A DNA stretch of 57,222 bases from an uncultured Pelagibacteraceae bacterium (lineage in GTDB: Bacteria; Pseudomonadota; Alphaproteobacteria; Pelagibacterales; Pelagibacteraceae). Shown here piece after piece: positions 1 through 7,880 of the stretch; within the stretch, counting starts at the first letter, position 1; the number at the start of each line of letters is the position of its first letter. The stretch lies in the NCBI GenBank assembly GCA_902610115.1, contig CACLUK010000005.1:1-57222 (forward strand). The letters are read 5' to 3'. The notes beneath the pieces are model-generated. The model was not told the DNA's origin and did not search any database. It worked only from the letters and a program-made list of their open reading frames with translations. The position numbers and the translations under genes are program-made.

Positions 1-819
1 TTGATTTTTCCTTTTAAAAAACATTCAATTTTATCTTTAGAATACAAACCATTTTCTAGATTTAGCTTGGCAAAAAGCTTAGATGAAGTATTTCAAAATA
101 AACTAAGTAAATCTTTAAGTGAAATTCTTAATGATCGAAAAACTGGGACTGCCATCGTTGAGCCTGATATTAAAAATAAGAAATTTGATAAAGATTTTTT
201 AGTCAAGCTTTCAACAGGTCTCGCTTATCTAATTGGCAATCCAAACTTTGACTCTATGACAGGAAAATACTATGCAAGATTTCATGTAAAGCATCAAGAT
301 AGTAGCGATTCTTATCTTAGAAAAGCCTATACAAATTTAGATCTTCATACTGACGGAACTTATGTAAAAGAAAAAACTGATTGGTTAATAATGACAAAAA
401 TGGAAGAACAGAACGTAAGTGGAGGTGAAAGCGTTATTTTACATTTAGATGATTGGGAACACTTGGAAGATTTAAGTAATGATCCTGTGGGTCAAGAAGA
501 TTTTGTTTGGGGATCGCCTAAAAGTAAAAATGTTGATTATAAAGTAGAGCATCCCGTATTTTCAAAAGATAAAAATGGTAAACCTACCATCTCTTACATT
601 GATCAATTTCCTGAACCCAAAAATATGAAACAAGGCTTATTTTTACAAAAATTATCAGACGCTTTAGAACAAAGTAAAAATAAAATAAGCTTTCCACTAC
701 CTGTGGGATCGACAATTTTCTCTAATAACTATTTTTGGTTGCATGGAAGAAAAGCTTTTAAAGAGCATTCTGGGTTATCTAGAGAATTGCTTAGAATAAG
801 AGGAACTTTTTTTCATTAA
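1..819 (+). CDS. glaH: Glutarate 2-hydroxylase (CsiD/GlaH family), 5'-partial
   Basis: Non-haem Fe(II)/2-oxoglutarate oxygenase that hydroxylates glutarate to L-2-hydroxyglutarate in lysine/glutarate breakdown (family knowledge). Seen: the family core 'LHTDGTYV' with iron ligands H116 and D118, the distal histidine H248 in 'FWLHGR', and the C-terminal 'SRELLRIRG' that carries the 2-oxoglutarate-binding arginine. Alignment from memory with E. coli CsiD (about 325 residues) places the first residue here near residue 50 of the family, so the reading frame almost certainly enters from outside the window. The TTG at position 1 should not be taken as the start. Next downstream is a tricarboxylate transporter with its own promoter, which could import C5/C6 acids but is not proven to be linked. 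Confidence 0.88.
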   Translation: MIFPFKKHSILSLEYKPFSRFSLAKSLDEVFQNKLSKSLSEILNDRKTGTAIVEPDIKNKKFDKDFLVKLSTGLAYLIGNPNFDSMTGKYYARFHVKHQDSSDSYLRKAYTNLDLHTDGTYVKEKTDWLIMTKMEEQNVSGGESVILHLDDWEHLEDLSNDPVGQEDFVWGSPKSKNVDYKVEHPVFSKDKNGKPTISYIDQFPEPKNMKQGLFLQKLSDALEQSKNKISFPLPVGSTIFSNNYFWLHGRKAFKEHSGLSRELLRIRGTFFH

Positions 820-826
820 TACTTAG

Positions 827-855
827 TTGACTCTCGACAAGTTATTTATTTTAAT
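827..855 (+). promoter_or_regulatory. Probable sigma-70 promoter for tctCBA
   Basis: TTGACT at 827-832 and TTTAAT at 850-855 are separated by 17 bases. They lie in the 66-base gap between the glaH stop and tctC. An A/T-rich leader and a strong ribosome site (AGGGGGAA, about 876-883) follow. Motif reading by eye only, in an AT-rich background where chance matches are common. Confidence 0.4.
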
Positions 856-885
856 ATGAATAATTAATAAACACAGGGGGAAATA

Positions 886-1878
886 ATGTTTAATAAGTTC
901 AAAAAACTTATCAGCCTAGTTTTCGCAACTGTTCTTTTAACTTCAGTTTCAAACACATCTTTCGCTGCTGACAAATTGCACTTTGTAATTGGTGGTGGTG
1001 CCGGTGGTGGTTGGGATGGAACTGCTAGAGGAACTGGTGAAGCTTTAACTAAAGCTGGTTTTTTAAAAAGTGCATCATTTGAAAATATGTCAGGTGGTGG
1101 TGGAGGAAAAGCTTTATCATACATGATAAATACTAAACCTTCAGATACGATTTTAGTTCAATCTACTCCATTAGTTCTTAGATCAATAACTAGACACTCT
1201 GGTTATGTTGACAAGAAAAATGCAGCCAAGGTTACATCTTATAAAGATGTTGTGCCAATAGCTGGTGTTATTGGTGATTATGGTGCAATCGTTGCTGCAA
1301 AAAATTCACCTTATAACTCTTGGAAAGATGTAGTTGCTGCTTACAAAGCTAATCCTAAGTCAGTAAAAATGGCTGGTGGATCTGTTAGAGGGAGCATGGA
1401 CCATCTAATTGGCGCTTTAGCATTTAAAGAAGCTGGCGCTAATCCAAATGATGTTGTTTACATTCCTTACGATGCTGGCGGTAAAGCTTTAGCAGGACTT
1501 TTATCAGGTGAAACTCAAATTCTTTCAACTGGTTTAGGAGAAGTAATGGGCGCTAGAGATCAAGTTAAAATTCTTGGTATAACAGCTCCAAAAAGAGTTG
1601 CTGATGCTCCAGATGTTCCAACTTTAAAAGAGCAAGGAACAAACGCAATTTTCGTAAATTGGAGAGGTTTCTTTGGCCCTCCAGGTATGAGTGATGGTGA
1701 GAGAAAGAAAATTGCTAAAATGTTAGGCGATGTTCAAAAAACACCTGAATGGGAAGCAGTCAGAAAAAGAAATGCTTGGGTAAATATTTACAACCCAGAT
1801 AAAAAATTCGTTAAATTTTTAGAAAAACAAACGGTCGAGATGACTGGGTTGTTAAAAAATTTAGGCGTAATTAAATAA
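886..1878 (+). CDS. tctC: Tripartite tricarboxylate transporter substrate-binding protein (TctC family)
   Basis: Periplasmic solute receptor of a TTT-type secondary transporter for citrate-like or other carboxylates. The 330-residue length is usual for the family. Residues 1-27 form a signal peptide (KKL core, hydrophobic stretch, cleavage after 'SFA'). The mature start 'DKLHFVIGGGAGGGWDGTARG' region has the glycine-rich ligand loop typical of TctC proteins, followed by 'MSGGGGGKAL'. The ATG at 886 is set by the strong AGGGGGAA ribosome site. It is first in a three-gene operon with tctB and tctA. The substrate cannot be read from sequence. The nearby glaH makes C5 dicarboxylates one possibility, which is a guess. 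Confidence 0.93.
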   Translation: MFNKFKKLISLVFATVLLTSVSNTSFAADKLHFVIGGGAGGGWDGTARGTGEALTKAGFLKSASFENMSGGGGGKALSYMINTKPSDTILVQSTPLVLRSITRHSGYVDKKNAAKVTSYKDVVPIAGVIGDYGAIVAAKNSPYNSWKDVVAAYKANPKSVKMAGGSVRGSMDHLIGALAFKEAGANPNDVVYIPYDAGGKALAGLLSGETQILSTGLGEVMGARDQVKILGITAPKRVADAPDVPTLKEQGTNAIFVNWRGFFGPPGMSDGERKKIAKMLGDVQKTPEWEAVRKRNAWVNIYNPDKKFVKFLEKQTVEMTGLLKNLGVIK

Positions 1879-1896
1879 ATAGTTAAGGAAAGAGCA

Positions 1897-2367
1897 GTGA
1901 AAATAAGTCCTTCAAAGATTATTTCACTGCTCTTTTTTATTTTTTCAGGATTTTACCTTTATACTGCCCATCAAATTCAAGTTTTTACTTTTGATGAAAA
2001 TGCTGCTTTTAATGCAAAAACATTTCCAATTTATTTAGGATACGCTGGATTAGTTTTTTCAGCTTTGTACATTATTTTACCAGAAACGAAACCTTCAAAT
2101 ATCGACTTAAAAGTTTTAGATTATAAAAAGACAATCACTCTAGTCATTTTAATGATTTTGTATGGGCTAACAATATTAAGAGTAGGATATTTTTTATCAA
2201 CCTCGATATTTTTAGTTCTATCTTATATCGTTTTAGGAGAGAGAAAATGGATCTGGATTTTCATTTTATCTTTCCCATTTGTTGCAATTTTTATGTATCT
2301 TCTTCACGGATTATTAAATATTTACCTTCGTGATCCATTTTTACAATTTATAGGAATAATGGGATGA
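1897..2367 (+). CDS. tctB: Tripartite tricarboxylate transporter small permease (TctB family)
   Basis: Small membrane subunit of the transporter, 156 residues with about four hydrophobic segments, the usual TctB form. It begins with GTG at 1897, eight bases after an AAGGAAAGAG ribosome site and 18 bases after tctC. Its TGA stop overlaps the tctA start (ATGA, 2364-2367), which implies translational coupling. TctB is poorly conserved, so the call leans on length, topology and position between tctC and tctA. Confidence 0.88.
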   Translation: MKISPSKIISLLFFIFSGFYLYTAHQIQVFTFDENAAFNAKTFPIYLGYAGLVFSALYIILPETKPSNIDLKVLDYKKTITLVILMILYGLTILRVGYFLSTSIFLVLSYIVLGERKWIWIFILSFPFVAIFMYLLHGLLNIYLRDPFLQFIGIMG

Positions 2368-3860
2368 TTGAAGGTATTCTAATAGGATTAGAAACAGCTT
2401 TCTCATTAAAAAATTTAATGATGGTAATGATTGGTTGTTTTGCGGGAACTATTATTGGAATGCTTCCAGGTTTAGGACCAATGACTGCTATAGCATTAAT
2501 GATACCAATTACCTATGGCTTTGAGCCATCAACAGGGCTAATTCTTATGGCTGGTGTATATTATGGGGCAGTGTTTGGAGGATCTACATCTTCAATATTA
2601 ATAAATGCTCCTGGTATTCCTGGAACGGTCGCAACCTCATTCGACGGTTATCCTATGGCTCAACAAGGAAAAGCTGGTAAGGCGTTAGCAATCGCAGCCT
2701 ATAGTTCTTTTGCAGGAGGAACTATTGCAGCAATATTTCTTTTGATTGCTGCACCAAGTCTATCTAAAGTAAGTTTGGCTTTTAGATCTCCAGATTATTT
2801 TGGTTTAATGATTTTAGGTTTAACTGCAGTTTCAGCATTTTCTGCAAAAGGACATTTTTTAAAAGCTATGATGATGGTAGTCCTGGGATTAATGTTAGCA
2901 AGTGTAGGTCAAGATACTCTTTCAGATATACCTAGATTTACATTTCAAAATATGAATTTATCAGATGGTATAAGTTTTGTCTTAGTAGTTATGGCTACTT
3001 TTGCAATGAGTGAAGCTTTAACAATAATTTTTAAGGCTAATGATCCAACGAGAGTTGCCAAACAAATTTCATTATCTCAATTAGGTTCAATCAAATTAGA
3101 CAAAACTGAAACAAAAAAAATGGTAACTACTATTCCACGCTCTTCGGTTTTAGGATTTGTTATTGGAGTTTTGCCAGGTGCTGGATCTACAATTGCTTCT
3201 TTTTTAGCCTATGGAATGGAAAGAAATTTTGTTAATGATGAAGAAAAACAAAAATTTGGTAAAGGCAGTGTTAACGGTTTAGCAGCACCTGAAACTGCGA
3301 ATAATGCTGCTTGCTCAGGTTCATTTGTACCTTTACTCACGCTTGGCATACCAGGTAGTGGAACTACGGCGGTGATGCTTGGAGCTTTATTAGGATTTGG
3401 AATACAACCAGGCCCTAGATTATATCAAACGAATCCTGAAATTTTTTGGTCTGTAATAATGTCAATGTACATTGGTATGGTTATTTTATTAATATTAAAT
3501 CTTCCGTTAATTCCTTACATTGCCAGAGTTTTAGCTACACCGAGAACTTTTTTAATTCCATTGATCTTATTTTTTTCAGTCACAGGAATTTATTTAATGT
3601 CGTTTAATAATTTTGACATTTATATGATGATCGGAATCGCAGTTGTTGCGACTATTCTAAGATTATATGATTTTCCTATGCCACCATTAATACTTGCGTT
3701 TGTGTTAGGTGGCTTAATGGAGGAAAATTTGAGAAGATCTTTACTTATAAGCGATGGGTCGTGGACATTTCTTTGGGACAGGCCTTTAACACTAATAATT
3801 ATGTTAATAATACTGACTATTATTGGATGGCAAATTTACGGAAGTTTCTTAAAAAAATAG
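2364..3860 (+). CDS. tctA: Tripartite tricarboxylate transporter large permease (TctA family)
   Basis: Main membrane subunit that moves the solute with a cation. 498 residues, about 11-12 hydrophobic segments. Two family signatures are visible: 'GMLPGLGPMTAIALMIPITY' near residue 32 and, in the second half, 'VNGLAAPETANNAACSGSFV' followed by 'LTLGIPGSGTTAVMLGAL'. These are the paired re-entrant-like motifs of TctA. It overlaps tctB by four bases and ends the operon. A weak hairpin follows at 3877-3896. Confidence 0.95.
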   Translation: MIEGILIGLETAFSLKNLMMVMIGCFAGTIIGMLPGLGPMTAIALMIPITYGFEPSTGLILMAGVYYGAVFGGSTSSILINAPGIPGTVATSFDGYPMAQQGKAGKALAIAAYSSFAGGTIAAIFLLIAAPSLSKVSLAFRSPDYFGLMILGLTAVSAFSAKGHFLKAMMMVVLGLMLASVGQDTLSDIPRFTFQNMNLSDGISFVLVVMATFAMSEALTIIFKANDPTRVAKQISLSQLGSIKLDKTETKKMVTTIPRSSVLGFVIGVLPGAGSTIASFLAYGMERNFVNDEEKQKFGKGSVNGLAAPETANNAACSGSFVPLLTLGIPGSGTTAVMLGALLGFGIQPGPRLYQTNPEIFWSVIMSMYIGMVILLILNLPLIPYIARVLATPRTFLIPLILFFSVTGIYLMSFNNFDIYMMIGIAVVATILRLYDFPMPPLILAFVLGGLMEENLRRSLLISDGSWTFLWDRPLTLIIMLIILTIIGWQIYGSFLKK

Positions 3861-3876
3861 GTGATTTAATTTAGGG

Positions 3877-3900
3877 GTGTTGAAAATTTGCAACACAAAA
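3877..3900 (+). terminator. Weak hairpin after tctA, possible terminator
   Basis: GTGTTG (3877-3882) pairs with CAACAC (3891-3896) over an eight-base loop and is followed by AAAA rather than a T run. It may end the tct transcript, perhaps with Rho, but the support is slight. Confidence 0.3.
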
Positions 3901-3946
3901 ATCTAGAAAAATCAACGTTTTTTCAGATTCTCTAAGGTTTTATCAG

Positions 3947-3975
3947 TTGACCCTTTGTTGCGTAATGTGTATTTA
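3947..3975 (+). promoter_or_regulatory. Probable promoter of the outer-membrane protein gene
   Basis: TTGACC at 3947-3952 and TATTTA at 3970-3975 are 17 bases apart and end about 35 bases before the ATG at 4010. The TTG at 3947 opens the same frame as the gene but would put 21 non-signal residues ahead of a perfect signal peptide. It reads better as the -35 box. Confidence 0.45.
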
Positions 3976-4009
3976 TCTTCTAACGTTAATTTATAAATTA
4001 AGGATAAGT

Positions 4010-4639
4010 ATGAAAAAAGTAATTGCTATTTTATTTAGCGTATTATTTTTAAATGGTGTAGCCCAAGCAGGTATGGGAATATCAGTAATGGGAGGTCAGT
4101 TAAATACTTCCGGTACTGAGAAAGAGCAATCAGGAAGTAAAGGTCCTGAAAGCAACACTAAAGACATCAGCGAAATGTTCTATGGAGCTTCTGTTTATTT
4201 CGAAACAGAAACAGCTAATGGAGTTGTTTTCGGTCTTGATTATGTTCCTTTATCACTTGAGTTAGGAAGTGGAAAAAGAACAGATACAACATCTGACAGT
4301 AACGAGGATACTTCTGATAGCGGCACATATAGTGCGTCAGCAGACATAGAAGATCTAATCACTTTATATACTAACATTCCAGTAGGAGATAATTGAGCTT
4401 ATGGGTTATTTGGCATACATTTTGCCGAGATAACAACATCAGAGAGCTTACCAAATTCTACTTACGGTAATGAAGATGTTTATGGTGCTCAAGTCGGTTT
4501 TGGTATTAAGAGAGATAAGCTAAAGTATGAATTTAGCTTTTCAGACTTTGAAGAAATCAAATTAAATTCTTCTTCTGGCTCTTCGAAAATCGAAGCTGAT
4601 GCAGATGCACTTACATTTAAAATATCTTACGGTTTTTAA
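4010..4639 (+). pseudogene. Outer-membrane beta-barrel protein interrupted by in-frame TGA
   Basis: The first part codes for a signal peptide of 20 residues ending 'GVAQA', then a short-strand, Ser/Thr/Gly-rich barrel-like sequence up to 'NIPVGDN' and TGA at 4394-4396. The same frame continues without another stop for 80 codons ('AYGLFGIHFAEI...') to TAA at 4637-4639, ending in 'KISYGF'. A C-terminal aromatic residue is the usual beta-barrel assembly signal. Read through, it would be a 209-codon small porin-like or OmpA-like barrel. TGA is a normal stop elsewhere in the window (tctB, for instance), so either a nonsense mutation, a sequencing error or readthrough explains the break. The product as truncated would lack the C-terminal strands and should not fold as a barrel. 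Confidence 0.75.
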
Positions 4640-4654
4640 ATAAATATTATTGAT

Positions 4655-4685
4655 AAAAAACCCACTTAAGTCTGTGGGTTTTTTA
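4655..4685. terminator. Bidirectional terminator between convergent genes
   Basis: AAAAAACCCAC (4655-4665) and GTGGGTTTTTT (4674-4684) form a stem with an A run on the left and a T run on the right. It can therefore stop transcription from both the outer-membrane gene (+) and the DoxX gene (-), whose stop codon lies in it. Confidence 0.85.
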
Positions 4686-5069
4686 TAATCTTACATATTT
4701 TTTTTCTCTATCTACAGCCCAATCTTTTGTTCCGTTTGCAACAATAAACATAAATCCACCTGCTAAGCCGATATTTTTAAGAAATGAAATTAATTGTGAT
4801 TGATTAGAAAAATCAAAGTGAAAAAGAAAAGCAGTCGTCAAACAAAATATTGCAAGAATACCTGCAGCAATCCTTGCTTGATATCCCACAATAATAAAAA
4901 CAGGTAAAATTGTTTCAATAACTATTGCGAAAAATATAAAAAAACCAGGAACCCCAAAACTCTCCATCCAACTCATTGATCCATCCAAATTAAAAATTTT
5001 ATTGTAAGCTGAAATCAAAAACAAAGCCGAAATAAGAATTCTTCCAATCAAGTCAAAAACATTTGCCAT
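4683..5069 (-). CDS. DoxX family membrane protein
   Basis: 128 residues, four hydrophobic segments. The 'IGRILISALFLISAYNKIFNLDG' opening and 'FGVPGFFIFFAIVIETILPVFIIVGYQARIAAGIL' core are the DoxX/DoxD-like quinone-side membrane fold. The exact reaction is unknown for most members; some are tied to redox stress or sulfur chemistry. It lies 52 bases after the AbrB-type gene on the same strand, so the two are likely co-transcribed. Confidence 0.8.
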   Translation of the reverse strand: MANVFDLIGRILISALFLISAYNKIFNLDGSMSWMESFGVPGFFIFFAIVIETILPVFIIVGYQARIAAGILAIFCLTTAFLFHFDFSNQSQLISFLKNIGLAGGFMFIVANGTKDWAVDREKKYVRL

Positions 5070-5121
5070 ATCAAAAAATTAGATTGATTAAGGATTAAAG
5101 TCAAAAAAAAGATAGTTTAAA

Positions 5122-6198
5122 TCAGGTTTTTTTTAAAAACCTTAATATTATAGGCACTATAAATAATATCATTAATAATCGAATGATATGATGAAAAGAG
5201 ACAAACTCAGGATCTAGATCAAAGAAAATTGCTATCACTGCAACTTCATAGATTCCTCCAGGACAATATGATAACAATAAAGTAAAGAAGTTTTTATCAA
5301 TTACTAGTCCTGCAACAACTGCTGCTGCGATGCCTAGCACTACTAATAAAAAAGTCGCTACAAAACTATGTAAAGCATTTTTTCCTATTTCACTGAATGT
5401 TTTGTCAGCAAATCTACATCCCACCGAAGAACCTAAAATTAATAGACAGTAATCAATAATGTCAGGAGATATTTGATAACTTGCAACTTCTGTGATTTGC
5501 AAAAAACCACTTGCTACTAAAGTTCCTGTCAATAAAGCTGCTGGAACTTTCATCTTTTCAAAAAATAAAATTAAAATTACTGACGATACAATTAAAATTA
5601 TTAAGTGAGATAAATTTTGATTTATAATTACTTTTTCAGAAATATTTACGTTATCTACATCGTAAAAACTATTCACAATAAATGGAAAAACTGTAATTAT
5701 AATAATTAATCTTATTAGATGAGCCGTAGCTACTTGGCTTAGATCAGTTTTTGCATCCTCAGCCAATATCATCAGTGGGCCTAATGCACCTGGTGCGGCT
5801 GAAAAAATAGAAGTTTTTTTTTCATATTTTGAAAATTTTTCTAAATATTTTGAAACGATTAGAACACTTAAAATTATGTAAATTAACATTATTAAAGAGG
5901 TCCAGATCCAATCTTGCATTTGTTTGAATAGATCTTTGTCTATGTAGTTACCAATATAAAGACCAAGAATTATTAATATCGAAGATAACACCAACTTTGG
6001 CATTTTAGTCTTAAGACCCATTAATGAAGCTAAGGAAGTTATAAGCATTGGCCCCAAAAACCAGGCTAAAGGTATATTAAAATATTCAGCTATTAAAGCA
6101 CTAGGTATTGATATTATGATGACAGATATAAACGATATTGAAAATATCTGTTTAAAATTTTCTTTATTAAAAGGAATAGCTTGGTTATTCTGCATCAT
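5122..6198 (-). CDS. AbrB-type membrane protein (duplicated transporter domain)
   Basis: 358 residues, roughly ten hydrophobic segments arranged as two similar halves ('PLAWFLGPMLITSLASLMGL' near residue 45 and 'VPAALLTGTLVASGFLQI' near 220). This is the layout of the Gram-negative AbrB duplication family, often mislabelled as ammonia monooxygenase regulator. It is a putative small-molecule exporter; the substrate is unknown. A second Met at 6195 may be the real start. Its start codon is only two bases from that of the divergent proC-like gene. Confidence 0.8.
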   Translation of the reverse strand: MMQNNQAIPFNKENFKQIFSISFISVIIISIPSALIAEYFNIPLAWFLGPMLITSLASLMGLKTKMPKLVLSSILIILGLYIGNYIDKDLFKQMQDWIWTSLIMLIYIILSVLIVSKYLEKFSKYEKKTSIFSAAPGALGPLMILAEDAKTDLSQVATAHLIRLIIIITVFPFIVNSFYDVDNVNISEKVIINQNLSHLIILIVSSVILILFFEKMKVPAALLTGTLVASGFLQITEVASYQISPDIIDYCLLILGSSVGCRFADKTFSEIGKNALHSFVATFLLVVLGIAAAVVAGLVIDKNFFTLLLSYCPGGIYEVAVIAIFFDLDPEFVSFHHIIRLLMILFIVPIILRFLKKT

Positions 6199-6200
6199 TC

Positions 6201-6965
6201 ATGATTTTAGGATTTATAGGAACTGGTAAAATTTCATCGTCAATTATTTTTGGTATTTTTAAATCAAAGCTAAAAATTAAGAGAATTTATATATCTTCGA
6301 GAAATAGAAACATAGCTAAAAAACTATCTAAAAGTTATAGAAAAATAAAAGTATTGAACAACAATCAAGAAATAATAGACAAATCCTCAGTAGTATTATT
6401 GGGTGTCACACCTAATGTGGGTAATAAAATATTACCTAAATTAAAATTTTCAAAAAATAAAAAAATAATAAGTCTTATTTCTACAATTAATTTGGATAAA
6501 CTTAAAAAAATTACTAAAAATAAAAATATCGCTAGAGCCACTCCCTTACCACCAATCGAAATTAAAAAAGGACCAATTATTGTTTGTCCACCAAGTAAAT
6601 TTGCTAAAAATATTTTCAAACATTTAGGGCAAGTTTTAGAAGTAAGAAATGAAAAACTAAGCTATAAGTTTTGGTCGACAGCTTCTTTAATGGCAGCATA
6701 CTATGAGATACTAAATACTAGTTCAAAATGGTTAATAAAAAAAGGCATTAACAAAAAGCTGGCTGAAAAGTATATAGCTGAATTATTTCTGGCGTTAAGT
6801 CAGGATGCTTTAAATAAATCATCTCAAGGATTTAAAAAACTCGTAGCAGACTCACAGACCCCAAAAGGCCTTAATATGCAGGTTCTTAATGAATTGAAAA
6901 AAGGAAAATTCTTTACTAAGTTCACCAAAGCTCTCGAAAATGTAAATAAAAGAGTAAGTAAGTAA
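6201..6965 (+). CDS. proC: Pyrroline-5-carboxylate reductase family protein
   Basis: 254 residues. The N-terminal Rossmann motif 'GFIGTGKISSSI' (residues 4-15) starts so close to Met1 that the ATG at 6201 is fixed. 'VVLLGVTPN' and 'ISLISTINLDKLKKI' match the second half of the nucleotide-binding domain. The C-terminal helical part carries 'DSQTPKGLNMQVLNEL', in place of the usual ProC segment around 'TSPGGTT'. It would reduce pyrroline-5-carboxylate to proline or act on a related cyclic imine. The stop is three bases before livH, so it heads the amino-acid transporter operon. The unusual C-terminal motif leaves the substrate open. Confidence 0.72.
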   Translation: MILGFIGTGKISSSIIFGIFKSKLKIKRIYISSRNRNIAKKLSKSYRKIKVLNNNQEIIDKSSVVLLGVTPNVGNKILPKLKFSKNKKIISLISTINLDKLKKITKNKNIARATPLPPIEIKKGPIIVCPPSKFAKNIFKHLGQVLEVRNEKLSYKFWSTASLMAAYYEILNTSSKWLIKKGINKKLAEKYIAELFLALSQDALNKSSQGFKKLVADSQTPKGLNMQVLNELKKGKFFTKFTKALENVNKRVSK

Positions 6966-6968
6966 ATC

Positions 6969-7880
6969 ATGGAATATTTTATACAACAATTGGTTAACGG
7001 GATTACTTTAGGCTCAATTTATGGACTTATCGCAATAGGTTACACCATGGTCTATGGAATAATTGGAATGATTAATTTTGCTCATGGAGATATTTTTATG
7101 ATTGGAGCTTTTGTAGCTTTAATATCATTTATTATTTTTGGATTAACAGGGGTGGCATTGCCAATTATCTTACTCTTAGTTTTACTAATAGCTATGCTTT
7201 TTACTGCTTGCTATGGATGGACAGTGGAAAAACTTGCTTATAAGCCTCTGCGAGGTTCTTTCAGATTAGCTCCGCTTATTTCTGCTTTAGGTATGTCAAT
7301 TGTATTGCAAAACTATGTTCAAGTTTCTCAAGGTGCAAGAGTAAAACCAATGCAGCCATTATTTTCAGGCGGATTAGAGTTTTTTAAGAATTCGGAATTT
7401 ATTGTTACGGTAAGTTATCTCCAAATTTTTATTGTTGTACTAACAATTATTTTAATGGGAATATTTACATATTTAATCACAAAAACTGATTTAGGAAGGG
7501 CACAAAGAGCGTGTGAACAAGATAGAACAATGACTGCTTTACTCGGAATTAATGTTGATAGAACTATTTCAATCACTTTCATAATCGGATCTTCATTGGC
7601 ATCAGTAGCAGGAATGATGTTTGTACTTTATTATGGAGTAATTGATTTTTACATCGGATTTTTAGCTGGTATCAAAGCTTTTACTGCTGCAGTTTTAGGA
7701 GGAATAGGATCGTTGCCTGGAGCAATGTTAGGTGGCTTGTTAATCGGACTTATAGAAACCTTCTGGGCTGGATATGTTTCACTTGAATATAAAGATGTTG
7801 CAGCTTTCAGTGTTTTGATTGTAGTATTGATTTTCTTTCCAACTGGATTTCTTGGAAAACCTGACATCGAGAAAGTTTAA
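6969..7880 (+). CDS. livH: Branched-chain amino-acid ABC transporter permease LivH
   Basis: 303 residues and about eight membrane segments. Family signatures are 'NGITLGSIYGLIAIGYTMVYG' near the start followed by 'GMINFAHGDIFMIGAF', and 'AFTAAVLGGIGSLPGAMLGG' near residue 237, the cytoplasmic coupling loop. It pairs with LivM to form the pore. It is three bases after the proC-like gene and its stop overlaps the livM start by one base. The substrate set by the receptor may be Leu/Ile/Val or other amino acids. Confidence 0.95.
   Translation: MEYFIQQLVNGITLGSIYGLIAIGYTMVYGIIGMINFAHGDIFMIGAFVALISFIIFGLTGVALPIILLLVLLIAMLFTACYGWTVEKLAYKPLRGSFRLAPLISALGMSIVLQNYVQVSQGARVKPMQPLFSGGLEFFKNSEFIVTVSYLQIFIVVLTIILMGIFTYLITKTDLGRAQRACEQDRTMTALLGINVDRTISITFIIGSSLASVAGMMFVLYYGVIDFYIGFLAGIKAFTAAVLGGIGSLPGAMLGGLLIGLIETFWAGYVSLEYKDVAAFSVLIVVLIFFPTGFLGKPDIEKV

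Noticed and set aside
864..1124. Proline-rich minus-strand frame opposite tctC
   Set aside because: Arises from the glycine-rich codons of the receptor gene on the plus strand; no ribosome site and no room for a transcript unit.
3947..4009. Earlier TTG start for the outer-membrane protein
   Set aside because: It would add 21 residues before a complete signal peptide, and TTGACC fits a -35 box with TATTTA 17 bases later.
4394..4396. TGA read as tryptophan (changed genetic code)
   Set aside because: TGA serves as the stop of intact genes in the window (tctB and livM, for example), and tryptophan is coded by TGG throughout.
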